Source: CAZOGW01 sp964579415 (GTDB lineage: Bacteria; Actinomycetota; Acidimicrobiia; Spongiisociales; UBA5794). From it: DNA of 34,704 bases. The notes below the pieces were generated by a model that saw only the letters and a list, made by a program, of their open reading frames with translations, was not told where the DNA came from and made no database searches. Position 1 is the stretch's first letter, and every line of letters starts with the position of its first letter. This document shows positions 23,106-32,825 of the stretch, in pieces. A program made the translations under genes and the position numbers. The stretch lies in NCBI GenBank assembly GCA_964579415.1, contig CAZOGW010000021.1, forward strand, positions 1-34,704, written 5' to 3'.

Positions 23106-23612
23106 TCAACCGCCCCCGTCTCCGCTGCCCGGGTGCCGCTGGCGGCGGCTCTCCTTGGCGTCGGCTGCGCACACTGCGCAGAGGCCTTCGATGTCGAGGG
23201 CGTGGTCGACCGGCTTGAAGTCGACGTCGGCACCGATGGCCTCGACGAAATCGCTGATGGCGCGCTCCAGATCCTCCGGAAGCGCGATGTCGTCTACGGC
23301 CCCGCACTCGACGCAGAGGAAGTGGTGGTGGTGGCCGGTGATCCACTCGGCAAGCTCGTAGCGGGCGATGCCTTTGGTCGAATAATGCGGTGAGACGACG
23401 CCGGCCTCCTCGAATGTGGCCAGGGACCGGTAGAGGGAGGAGACGGGTATGTCGTGGGCAAGTCGGGCATGCAGTTCGGCCGCCGTCTTTGGCCCGTCGG
23501 CGTTCGCCAGCGCCCTGACCACCTTGCGCCGCCCCCTGGTGTAACGGATGTCGTGGGCGCGCAGACGGGTTTCCACCTGGCGGTGAAGAGATGGCGGCGG
23601 CTCACCCGTCAT
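23106..23612 (-). CDS. Fur-family metal-responsive transcriptional regulator
   Basis: This 168-residue Fur/Zur-type repressor has an N-terminal winged helix (residues 10-85: TRGRRKVVRALANADGPKTAAELHARL...SSLYRSLATFEEAGVV). A metal-binding dimerisation domain follows with the HHHH run, the first structural zinc pair CVEC and the second pair CAVC near residue 147. The CxxC pairs are typical of zinc-structured Fur proteins. Whether it senses iron or zinc cannot be told. A Zur-like role beside two zinc peptidases is only suggestive. AGGAGC lies 4 bases before the ATG. It is encoded 213 bases upstream of paralogue 1, on the same strand. Confidence 0.9.
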   Translation of the reverse strand: MTGEPPPSLHRQVETRLRAHDIRYTRGRRKVVRALANADGPKTAAELHARLAHDIPVSSLYRSLATFEEAGVVSPHYSTKGIARYELAEWITGHHHHFLCVECGAVDDIALPEDLERAISDFVEAIGADVDFKPVDHALDIEGLCAVCAADAKESRRQRHPGSGDGGG

Positions 23613-23668
23613 TGCGGCTCCTAGTCATGGATGGATTCTCATTCTACGTAGCAGACCGGGAACGAAGG

Positions 23669-23708
23669 CGTACTACGTATCACGTATCACGTATCACGTA
23701 TCACGTAT
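23669..23708. repeat. Heptamer array (CGTATCA type)
   Basis: One CGTACTA unit, four CGTATCA units and a partial CGTATT lie upstream of the Fur-family gene. A second, differently composed array lies 17 bp further right. Confidence 0.93.
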
Positions 23709-23725
23709 TGGGGCTAACTGCGCGG

Positions 23726-23772
23726 TTCTTAGTACCTAGTACCTAGTACTTAGTACTTAGTACCTGGTACCT
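23726..23772. repeat. Heptamer array (TACCTAG/TACTTAG) abutting a stop codon
   Basis: The units read TTCTTAG, TACCTAG twice, TACTTAG twice, TACCTGG and TACCT. The last base is directly adjacent to the minus-strand TAG stop at 23773-23775. Confidence 0.93.
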
Positions 23773-24873
23773 CTAGTCCGCGGTTCCTGTCAGCACCACC
23801 CGGTCCAGCGATGCACCGCCTCCCGCCATCATCCACAGCTCCTGGTCGACGGAGAACAGAGACGATTCGCCGTCCCAGCTTGTCTGGAAGCGTCCCGGGC
23901 CCATCTCGGTGGGACGGAACCGTTGGAACACTCCCTGCTCGTCGAGGGCACCGAAGCTGCCCGCCACACCGCCGACGTAGACCAGGATGCCCGGCATCTC
24001 CACCGTCTCGGAAGGCTGCAAGCTGACGCGGTCCACCATGGTCACCACCGATCCGCTACCGCCGGCTCCACCCAGGCCCAACTCCTCGAAATAGAACCCG
24101 CCATGGGTCACCGGATGCTCCACCTCATCGAAGGTGACCGCCTCCGCCGCGGCCTCGAGCGGGTCCACGAGCGTCGCCGACGGGTCGCCATCGCTTGACA
24201 GGATCCACACCTCTCCCCCGTCGACGAGGACCTGCCCGAACTTGTCCGGTGTCAGCTCGGTGATGGGGTCGACCTCGCCGGTGAAGGCGGTGACACGTTG
24301 TACCGCCCCGTCCTCGATGCCCACCACGGCTGCCCCCAGCGCCAGCTCCAGCCACACCGGTTCGGGCCCGGCGGAGAGGTCGGCGGTGACGACGACATCG
24401 CCGCTCACCGGGTCGAGTTGGGTCACCGAGCCTTGCTCTCCCAGCAGTACCCACACGCCGTCGGCGTCGACGGCGATGTCGGACGGCCCGCCGCTGAGCG
24501 ACAGTTCCTGCGTCACCTCTGCCGTCTCGGGGTCCACTGCCAGCACCGTCGCGTCCGCAGGTGGCTCGTTGCCGCCGGCCACCGGCTCGTCCGCCGCCAG
24601 CACCCACAGGGAGGTGCCGTCCCACGCCACGGCGTAGGCGAACTTCCCGGCGGGGAGTGGCAGGTAGTCCTCGATCTGACCTGGCCGGGGCCGGCTGTCG
24701 GGGGGCGGGTGCGATGTGGTGGCCTCGGACGACGCCGGTGGCTGCGTGGCCGGCGGCGAGTCGGAGCCGAGCGGGAGCCACCACACCAACAGGGCGATGG
24801 CGGCGACGACCCCACCCACCCGCAGCACCTGCATGGCGGTCTGGCGGCGGCGGCCGGCTTCAGGTTGTGTCAC
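23773..24873 (-). CDS. Membrane-anchored beta-propeller-like protein
   Basis: This is a 366-residue protein of no recognised specific family. A short cytoplasmic Arg-rich segment is followed by one membrane helix (VLRVGGVVAAIALLVWWLPL, about residues 17-36) and a Pro/Ser/Thr-rich linker (about 37-65). Extracellular sequence follows with repeated strand patterns such as GTSLWVLAA, DGVWVLLGEQGSVTQLDP, GGEVWILSSDG and QELWMMAGG. These recur every 45-60 residues, as in Vgb/NHL-like propellers. The start is the GTG at 24873, with GGGGGA 4 bases upstream. An ATG 13 codons later lacks a ribosome site. It sits between the Fur-family gene and the second M14 peptidase. Confidence 0.7.
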   Translation of the reverse strand: MTQPEAGRRRQTAMQVLRVGGVVAAIALLVWWLPLGSDSPPATQPPASSEATTSHPPPDSRPRPGQIEDYLPLPAGKFAYAVAWDGTSLWVLAADEPVAGGNEPPADATVLAVDPETAEVTQELSLSGGPSDIAVDADGVWVLLGEQGSVTQLDPVSGDVVVTADLSAGPEPVWLELALGAAVVGIEDGAVQRVTAFTGEVDPITELTPDKFGQVLVDGGEVWILSSDGDPSATLVDPLEAAAEAVTFDEVEHPVTHGGFYFEELGLGGAGGSGSVVTMVDRVSLQPSETVEMPGILVYVGGVAGSFGALDEQGVFQRFRPTEMGPGRFQTSWDGESSLFSVDQELWMMAGGGASLDRVVLTGTAD

Positions 24874-24954
24874 GGAGTCCCCCAGGGAGATCGATCGGTT
24901 GCGGCCGGCCGGAATATAGGGCGGCTCCGAGCGAAGGACGCCGCCCATATGCGG

Positions 24955-24980
24955 GAGCGGGCCCCCGAAGGGGCCCGCTC
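24955..24980. terminator. Stem-loop downstream of M14 paralogue 2
   Basis: A perfect 11-bp stem, GAGCGGGCCCC facing GGGGCCCGCTC, has a CGAA loop. It is nearly the same as the hairpin at 20021-20051 and sits in the same place relative to the end of the other paralogue. Both are followed by a heptamer array. Confidence 0.75.
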
Positions 24981-24985
24981 TCTCG

Positions 24986-25041
24986 TTCCTAGTACCTAGT
25001 ACTTAGTACTTAGTACCCAGTACCTAGTACCTAGTACTCGA
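24986..25041. repeat. Heptamer array, eight units
   Basis: The units read TTCCTAG, TACCTAG, TACTTAG twice, TACCCAG, TACCTAG twice and TACTCGA. The array ends 8 bases before the M14 paralogue 2 stop codon (25050-25052). Confidence 0.93.
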
Positions 25042-25049
25042 TACCGCTC

Positions 25050-27449
25050 TTACTCGACGACGATGGTCGCCGTCCTCGCGTTGTTCCGGCTCGGGTGGTA
25101 CTTGCCCTCGACGTTGCCCGCCAGGTCGACCGAGTACCACTTCAAAGTGGTGGTCTCGTCGAACCACAGCGTCTCGCCACCCTCACGGATGCCGGCGAAC
25201 TGGTACTGCGCCGAGTCCGCCGTCGGGTTGGAGCCGTCGGTGGTGTAGTAGATCTCCACCGCCTCGGAGAACCCGAACGTCACACCCACCGCACCGGTGC
25301 CGGCGTCGGTCTGCTGGTCGATCCAGGTGGTCGGGGCGTAACGGTCCCGGGACCAGTCCAGGGCCACGTGGATCAGCTCCACCAGGCCGTTGGAGAACTC
25401 CATCATCTGCTGCCACGCCTCCGAACCGGCGCCGGTGGCGAACGACGGCTGGAAGCTCGTCCCCGTCTCGAAGGAGAAGGCGAACACGTCGTAGTCGTAC
25501 CAGAACATGTCACCGGAGTTGCCCGCAGCCGAGTAGAGCACGTCGGCAATCGGGCCGGTACGTGCCGGGGTCACCGTCAGACCACGCTGCTGCTTGATCT
25601 GGGTGAGGATCCGGTCGGCCATGTAGTAGAAGAAGTTCTCCTCACCGAAGGTCGGCCGCGGCGCCGAGATGCGACCCGGCGTGGCGTACGAACCCGGCGA
25701 CCACATGTAGTAGTTGCCCGACGAGTGGATGTTCATCGAGAACTTGATGTTGGTGAACGTGTCACCCACCCACGCCATGTTCGCCGCCTCCGGCTCGGTC
25801 AGCTCCGCCGGGCCGGCGTAGGTGTCCGACGTGCAGGAGAAGCTCCCGCCCGAGTAGCCGTCGTGGCTGGAGTACGCCGTGTAGTTCCGGTTGACGTCGA
25901 CACCCCAGCTGTTGCGGGCGTTCAGGTCGTAGTTGCCCGTCGTCGGGCAGTAGTTGGACATGTTGCGCCGCTTCGAGCCGAAGTCGTACTTCGAGTACAT
26001 CTCACCGCCCGGGTTCACCACCGGGAGGATGAAGATGTCCAGGTTGTCGACCAGCTTGCGGGTGTCGGCATCGGTGGCATAGTTGTGCAGCAGGCGCGAG
26101 GCCGTCTCCACCGCCACCAGCGGGGTCTGCCACTCACGGGCATGCTCCGCCGAGTAACCGAACACACCGGTCCGCGAACCGTCACGATGCTTGCCGATAC
26201 GGATCAGCTTCATCGTCCGGGGACCGCGCTCGACGGTCGCAGGAGCGTTCAGGTAGTCCTCGAGCTGGGTCGGGCCGGCCGCGGCCACGACACCCGCACC
26301 GGCGTTGTTGCGGTAGGTGTAGGCGTGAACCAGAGCCGAAGCGGCCGGGCTGGCGTTGATCGCCGCCACCACCTGCGCCGCCGTCGACGTCGGAGCGGCC
26401 TCGGCGCTGGTGGCCAGATCGACGACGATGGCCTTGTCGGTCACCGTCACCGTCAACGGCGAGTTGGGCGCACCCGGGTTACGCAGATGCACCGAGATCG
26501 CCTCGGCGCCCTCCGAGCTCATCGTGTTCGACGTGATACCCACGGCCGAGCCCGCGGCCGCGCCGGCGGTGCCGCCGAACAGAGCCATGGCGGGACGGTC
26601 GTAGCCGACGGTGACGTTCGGCAGCTCCACGATCTCGGCAAGGTCCGGATACTGCGCAGCCAGATCCTCGATGAGCTCGTAGTAGCCGTCAGCGTCGTAG
26701 TAGCGCTCCAAGAAGCCCTTGAAGTAACGGTGCGCCGGGCCGGGCCCAATCGGCCCCAACCAGTCGGCGACATCGCGCTGGGCGAACCCGCCGTTGGCGC
26801 TCGTCACCGTCACGTAGGCGGGCCGCACCGACACCGTGGTCGTGCCCCGGTGGTACATGTACTGCCCGGCATCGGTGAAGCTGGACAGGTTGAACTGCCC
26901 GAGCTGGGTGTCGCCGGCGTCGAAGTACCTGACCGTCATGGTCCCGCCGCCGGAGCCGGCGATGTTCTTCGCCTCCACCGACAGGGTCGTCGAGCCGTTG
27001 GGGTTGCTGTAGTAGTCGGCGCGGGCGATGACGACCACCGGGGGCTCCGGGATGTCGTACAGCTCCATGAGCGCGTCCTCCTCGGCGATGGCGGATTCCA
27101 TCACCTCGAGGTGCTCGGCGTGGACTTCCTCCAGCTCCTCGGCGGTCAACTCGACGTCGATGCCGACGCCGAGGGCCTCGATGGCCTCCGCCTCCGACGT
27201 GGTGACGAAGGCGGTGACCGTGTAGCCGGATCCCACCTTCTCCACGTCGTGGTCCAGGTCGAAGCCGCCGTTGACGAGAGCCTCGAGCCGATCGGCATCG
27301 GGTACGCTCAGCGTTACCTGAGAATGTTCGTCGAATGTGATCGTCTCGTCGTCCTGGACGTCTGCCGTCGCCGGCACCAACGCCCAGATCATTGCAGTGG
27401 ACACCATGGCCGCGAGCAGGGCCCGCCGATACCAGTGTCGCTTGGACAT
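25050..27449 (-). CDS. Secreted M14 metallocarboxypeptidase without PA domain (paralogue 2)
   Basis: The 799-residue paralogue starts at the ATG at 27449 after GAGGGAG. A signal peptide (MSKRHWYRRALLAAMVSTAMIWALVPATA) and the same N-region are followed directly by the M14 part, because the roughly 135-residue PA segment of paralogue 1 is absent (DAGQYMYHRGTTTVSV joins to YVTVTSANGG). The catalytic residues are intact: His436, Glu439, His575 and Glu661 by alignment with paralogue 1. The intra-domain insertion and the C-terminal chitobiase-like domain are kept. Bases 25672-26307 are identical to 20710-21345 of paralogue 1. It is probably exported with overlapping peptide specificity and different partner or substrate capture. 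Confidence 0.93.
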   Translation of the reverse strand: MSKRHWYRRALLAAMVSTAMIWALVPATADVQDDETITFDEHSQVTLSVPDADRLEALVNGGFDLDHDVEKVGSGYTVTAFVTTSEAEAIEALGVGIDVELTAEELEEVHAEHLEVMESAIAEEDALMELYDIPEPPVVVIARADYYSNPNGSTTLSVEAKNIAGSGGGTMTVRYFDAGDTQLGQFNLSSFTDAGQYMYHRGTTTVSVRPAYVTVTSANGGFAQRDVADWLGPIGPGPAHRYFKGFLERYYDADGYYELIEDLAAQYPDLAEIVELPNVTVGYDRPAMALFGGTAGAAAGSAVGITSNTMSSEGAEAISVHLRNPGAPNSPLTVTVTDKAIVVDLATSAEAAPTSTAAQVVAAINASPAASALVHAYTYRNNAGAGVVAAAGPTQLEDYLNAPATVERGPRTMKLIRIGKHRDGSRTGVFGYSAEHAREWQTPLVAVETASRLLHNYATDADTRKLVDNLDIFILPVVNPGGEMYSKYDFGSKRRNMSNYCPTTGNYDLNARNSWGVDVNRNYTAYSSHDGYSGGSFSCTSDTYAGPAELTEPEAANMAWVGDTFTNIKFSMNIHSSGNYYMWSPGSYATPGRISAPRPTFGEENFFYYMADRILTQIKQQRGLTVTPARTGPIADVLYSAAGNSGDMFWYDYDVFAFSFETGTSFQPSFATGAGSEAWQQMMEFSNGLVELIHVALDWSRDRYAPTTWIDQQTDAGTGAVGVTFGFSEAVEIYYTTDGSNPTADSAQYQFAGIREGGETLWFDETTTLKWYSVDLAGNVEGKYHPSRNNARTATIVVE

Positions 27450-27561
27450 GGGTTTCTCCCTCTTTTTCCCTCTCGCCCTTGGGGCGACTGACGCCGTCGC
27501 ACGGAAACCGGCCCCCACCTCCGAGTTTGCCTCCTGGAGGAACGGTCCGGCGACCCGGTCG

Positions 27562-27590
27562 ATTCTCACCGGCCCGGACCTTGCCGTCAA
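27562..27590 (-). promoter_or_regulatory. Predicted housekeeping promoter of M14 paralogue 2
   Basis: TTGACG (27590-27585, minus strand) is followed after 17 bases by GAGAAT (27567-27562). It aligns with the promoter predicted for paralogue 1 and would give a leader of about 105 bases. Confidence 0.6.
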
Positions 27591-27661
27591 ACGCTTGTCC
27601 CCGGCGCTGCACGGGATCTTCGATTTCGCGCCTCAAACGGTCGTTCGGTAGGCCGCAACCG

Positions 27662-30217
27662 TCACGTCAGGCCGAGCCGGCGGGCATGTTCGGCCGCCTG
27701 GCGCCGGGTGGCGACCTCCAGCTTGGTGAGGATGGCGGCGACGTGGTGGTCCACGGTACGCGGCGACAGGTAGAGCTCGTCCGCGATCTCGGCATTGGTG
27801 AGGCCGCCCGCCACCAGGCCCAGCACCTCGACCTGCCGTTCGGTGAGACCGGCCGGATTCGCCCGCGTCGTCTCCCTGCGGCGGCGGGGGACGGGGTAGC
27901 CGTGGCCCTTCATCCGGGAGGCGACGCGCTCTTCGAGCGGGCGGGCTCCCATCTCCCGGGCGATCTCGATCGCCTCCGCCAGCGCGGCCTCGTCGTCGAG
28001 CATGGAAAGGCACAGCGCCCTCTCGAAGTACCACCCCGCCGCCGCCCAGGCGTCCGCCGCTGCTCTCCAGTCCCGGCGGTGCATGGCGGCCTGAGGCGGC
28101 GCCATCGGGGCATCGCTCTCATGCTCGACCCCGGCCAGGGCGGCTACGGCGGCTCCGAAGCCCATCACCCACGACTGCGACAGTTCGTCGAGCCCGGCAA
28201 GGGTGGCGGCGACACTGTCGACGGGGATCGGCCGCCCCCGGGTGAGTGCCAGCTCCACCTCGGCGGCAAGGACGAGGATGGTTCGCTGTATCTCGCCGAG
28301 TCTCTCGGCCTGGAGGCGGGCCGAAGCCAGACGCTCGTCGGCGTCGGCATCACCGCGACGCACCGCCAGGTACGCCAGCACGGTCGTGGCGAACAGGTGG
28401 GAAACCGTGACCGTCGAGCCGGCCTCACCCTGGGCGATCCGCTCCGCCTCATCCCACTCCCCACCGAGCAGCCGGAGCCACGCCTGCAGCACCCTCGAGT
28501 ACGAGAGCAGCGTGTGCTGCTCGTGGGCCGCGGCGTATTCGATGGCGTCGCCGACGCACCGCTCGGCCTCCTCGGCACGCAGCCAGAAGGTCTGGGCGAA
28601 TGCCAGGTTCTGCAGCGCCCGCCCCGCCTCGTGGCGGGCTGCCACCGCCTTCCCCACCCGGTAGCCGTCGAGCAGGGTGGCCCGCTCGTCCGGGTCCCTG
28701 TTGACCTCCATGGTGCCGATGTTGACCAGGGCATGGGCCCGGGTGGCGTCGTCGCCGAGCCGCTCCGCCATACCGACGGCGCGCCTTCCCCAATCCAGGG
28801 CCTCGGCGTTGCGGTCGGACAGCATGGCCAACTGGGACAGGTTGCTGTATGCCATGGCCAGCTCCCTCGACTCCCCGTACGGCTCGAGGATGTCCACCGC
28901 GGCGCGACCGGCCCGCGACGCCCCCTCGCCGTCGCCGCTGTACCAGCACAACCGAGACTTGATGCGGCGGCTGCGGCCGACGCCGATGCTGTCACCCTGC
29001 TCGGTGTGTACCGCGATCGCCTTGTCGATGGCCTCCAGCGCGTCCACCGACCGGTTGACCGAATACGCCGCCAATGACATCTCTTCGAGGAAGGCGCCCC
29101 GCTCGGCGAGGCTCATGCCGTCGGCGAAGTCGGCGGCACGCACGTAGTGGGACCACGCCTCCCTGTTGGCGGATGCGTGGCGGGAGTTGCGGGCCGCCAC
29201 CACCGCATAGCGGGCGATGACGTCGGTCCTTCCTGCCGCCTCGGCGTGGTGGACGATGTCGGACGGGTCGGCGTCACCCTGAAGCAGGGCCTCCAGCACC
29301 TGGCCGCTGAGCAGCCGGCGCCGCGCCACGGGGAGGCTGGCGGCGATGGCGGTGCGTGCCAGCTCGTGGCGGAAGGCCAGATGGCGGGAATCCACCACCA
29401 GCAGGCCGCGGCGCTCCGGTTCCTCCGCCGCCGCCGGCCATTCGGGGAACACCCGGTCGAGAAGCCAGGTGTCGACACGCGCCGGCACCACCGACGCCAG
29501 TTCGAGAAGTCGTCGCGACGGCTCCTCGAGGCGGGCGGCGCGTGCCACCACGGCGAGCGCCACCGACGGGGGGAGCCTGTCCGGCCGGGCGGCAAGCAGC
29601 TCGGTGACGAAGAACGGGTTTCCCCGTGTCATCCCGAAGATCTCCTCGCCGTCGGGACCGGCCAGCGCCGCCACGGCCTGTGGTGTCAGCGGCTTCAGGG
29701 CCAGGTGCACCGTGGCGTGCGCGGGCAGGCTCCCGATACGGGAACGCAGCGGGTGGTCGGAGGTCAGCTCGCCGTCCCGGTAGGTGAGGACCAGCAGTGC
29801 CGGAAGGTCGGCGATGCGGCGCCCGACGACGGTCACCAGGTCCAGCGTGGCCTCGTCGGCCCAGTGGACGTCCTCCAGCACCAGCACCGTGGGTCGGGGC
29901 AGGCCGCCGAGTTCTTCGAGCACCAGCCCATGGACCCGAGCCGGCGCCGCTGCGGACTGCAGCGCCTCCACCAACTCGCCGGAGACACCGGTGAGGTCGC
30001 GGATGGGGCCTAGCGGCCGGGGGATGTTGAGGTCGTCGCAGATGCCCCACAGGACACGGCCGCGACCCTCCCGGCGGGCGACGAAGAGGGACACCAACGA
30101 CGTCTTGCCGATCCCTGCCTCGCCGGTGACCAGGGCCACCCGCCCGCGCCCCTCGGCGGCCTCCTCGAAGGCCCCCTCCAGCACGACAAGCGCCCCCTCC
30201 CGTTCCAGCAGCTTCAT
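27662..30217 (-). CDS. Large LuxR-family (LAL/MalT-type) ATPase regulator
   Basis: This 851-residue signal-transduction ATPase and transcription factor has an N-terminal NTPase with Walker A TGEAGIGKTS (about 31-40) and Walker B VLVLEDVHWADE (about 111-122), then a helical sensor region with TPR-like Ala-rich repeats (about 300-770). A C-terminal LuxR helix-turn-helix follows (GLTERQVEVLGLVAGGLTNAEIADELYLSPRTVDHHVAAIL, last 65 residues). The effector and targets are unknown. The adjacent M14 peptidases or the LLM oxidoreductase are candidate targets by position only. I use the ATG at 30217 (MKLLEREGALVVLEG). A GTG ten codons upstream is the alternative, and neither has a clear ribosome site. 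Confidence 0.92.
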   Translation of the reverse strand: MKLLEREGALVVLEGAFEEAAEGRGRVALVTGEAGIGKTSLVSLFVARREGRGRVLWGICDDLNIPRPLGPIRDLTGVSGELVEALQSAAAPARVHGLVLEELGGLPRPTVLVLEDVHWADEATLDLVTVVGRRIADLPALLVLTYRDGELTSDHPLRSRIGSLPAHATVHLALKPLTPQAVAALAGPDGEEIFGMTRGNPFFVTELLAARPDRLPPSVALAVVARAARLEEPSRRLLELASVVPARVDTWLLDRVFPEWPAAAEEPERRGLLVVDSRHLAFRHELARTAIAASLPVARRRLLSGQVLEALLQGDADPSDIVHHAEAAGRTDVIARYAVVAARNSRHASANREAWSHYVRAADFADGMSLAERGAFLEEMSLAAYSVNRSVDALEAIDKAIAVHTEQGDSIGVGRSRRIKSRLCWYSGDGEGASRAGRAAVDILEPYGESRELAMAYSNLSQLAMLSDRNAEALDWGRRAVGMAERLGDDATRAHALVNIGTMEVNRDPDERATLLDGYRVGKAVAARHEAGRALQNLAFAQTFWLRAEEAERCVGDAIEYAAAHEQHTLLSYSRVLQAWLRLLGGEWDEAERIAQGEAGSTVTVSHLFATTVLAYLAVRRGDADADERLASARLQAERLGEIQRTILVLAAEVELALTRGRPIPVDSVAATLAGLDELSQSWVMGFGAAVAALAGVEHESDAPMAPPQAAMHRRDWRAAADAWAAAGWYFERALCLSMLDDEAALAEAIEIAREMGARPLEERVASRMKGHGYPVPRRRRETTRANPAGLTERQVEVLGLVAGGLTNAEIADELYLSPRTVDHHVAAILTKLEVATRRQAAEHARRLGLT

Positions 30218-30264
30218 GTCATGAAAAGTAGTGCCGGCAACATCCACCCGCTCTCGGAGAAGGG

Positions 30265-30289
30265 GGTACTTGGTACTTGGTACTTGGTA
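30265..30289. repeat. Heptamer array (GGTACTT), same 25-mer as at 3965
   Basis: Three GGTACTT units plus GGTA are identical over 25 bases to 3965-3989, 26 kb away. It lies 6 bases beyond the LLM oxidoreductase stop (30296-30298) and upstream of the LuxR-type gene. Confidence 0.93.
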
Positions 30290-30295
30290 ACCCCG

Positions 30296-31312
30296 CTATG
30301 CGAAGTGCGGGAGGACTGCCGCACCGTACGCGTCGATTGTCTCTTCCTGCGCATCGTGCATCAGGTAGATGCCGAAGTGGTCGACACCGAGCGCACGCAG
30401 CTCCTCGAGGCGGGCGATGTGGTTCTCGACCGGTCCGAGGATGCAGAAGCGGTCGACGATCTCGTCGGGCACGAAGTCGGTGGTGGGGTTGCCCGCCTTG
30501 CCGTGGTGGGCGTAGTCGTATTCCCGGCGGGCGCGGATGTAGTCGGAGAGCACCCGGGGCACCCTCGCCGCGTCCTCGCCGTAGCGGTTGACCAGGTCGA
30601 CGACGTGGTTGCCCACCATGCCGCCGAACCAGCGGAGCTGGTCCCGCTGGTGGGCCACGTCGTCTCCGACATAGGCGGGGGCGACGACTGCGATGGTCAC
30701 TTCGTCGGGATCGCGGCCGGCTTCGGCGGCGGACCGGCGCACCGCCGCCGCGGTCCAGGCGAGGATCTGGGGGTCGGCGAGTTGGAGGATGTAGCCGTCG
30801 GCGACCCTGCCGGCCATCGCCAGCGCCCGCGGCCCGTACGCCGCCATCCAGATGGGCAGGTCCCATCCCTGCCCGATCCAGGGGATGCTGATGGGGGTGC
30901 CGTCGTAGTCGACCTCCCGCCCGGCCACCAGGGCGCGGATGCGACCGATGGCCTCCTCGGTCTCGGCGATCGTCTTCGGTGCCTTCCCGATGACCCGCAG
31001 CGCCGAGTCGCCCCGACCCATGCCCAGGATCGTCCTCGGCCCGAAGTGCTGGTTGAGGGCGGCGTGCATGGAGGCGAGGACGGTCCAGTCCCGGGTGCCC
31101 GGGTTGGAGACCATGGGCCCGACGATCATCCGCTCCGTCTCGGCCAGCATCAGGCTGTAGACGACGTAGGGCTCCTGCCACAGCACGTGGGAGTCGAAGG
31201 TCCATGCGTAGCCGAACCCGTTGGCCTCCGCCCGGCGGGTCAGCTCCAGCACCCGCGACACCGGCGGGTCGGTCTGGAGAACCACACCGAATGTCATCGC
31301 ACCCCGGCCCAT
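30296..31312 (-). CDS. LLM-class oxidoreductase, probably F420-dependent
   Basis: This 338-residue luciferase-like TIM-barrel enzyme contains MTFGVVLQTDPPVSRVLELTRRAEANGFGYAWTFDSHVLWQEPYV, VSNPGTRDWTVLASMHAALNQHFGPRTILGMGRGDSA and PIWMAAYGPRALAMAGRVADGYILQLADP, typical of F420-using members. The substrate is unknown. GGGGGAGGT stands 6 bases before the ATG at 31312, inside the 16-base gap after mmsA, so the two genes form a tight pair. A role in the same catabolic route as the semialdehyde dehydrogenase is inferred from that pairing. It is only distantly similar to the LLM protein at 7281-8243. Confidence 0.9.
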   Translation of the reverse strand: MGRGAMTFGVVLQTDPPVSRVLELTRRAEANGFGYAWTFDSHVLWQEPYVVYSLMLAETERMIVGPMVSNPGTRDWTVLASMHAALNQHFGPRTILGMGRGDSALRVIGKAPKTIAETEEAIGRIRALVAGREVDYDGTPISIPWIGQGWDLPIWMAAYGPRALAMAGRVADGYILQLADPQILAWTAAAVRRSAAEAGRDPDEVTIAVVAPAYVGDDVAHQRDQLRWFGGMVGNHVVDLVNRYGEDAARVPRVLSDYIRARREYDYAHHGKAGNPTTDFVPDEIVDRFCILGPVENHIARLEELRALGVDHFGIYLMHDAQEETIDAYGAAVLPHFA

Positions 31313-31328
31313 GGGCCAACCTCCCCCG

Positions 31329-32816
<1,488 letters not shown>

Positions 32817-32825
32817 CGGCTCATC

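Noticed and set aside
23623..23646. Fur/Zur box upstream of the Fur-family gene (GATTCTCATTC)
   Set aside because: Only one half resembles a Fur box, with no clear inverted symmetry, so it is not listed as a site.
25050..27449. Paralogue 2 as an inactive or truncated copy
   Set aside because: All zinc ligands, the catalytic Glu and the signal peptide are intact. Only the PA domain is absent, with the frame kept.
3964..30289. Heptamer arrays as insertion-sequence ends or attachment sites
   Set aside because: No transposase or integrase is present, no target duplications are seen, and array lengths and unit types vary from site to site.
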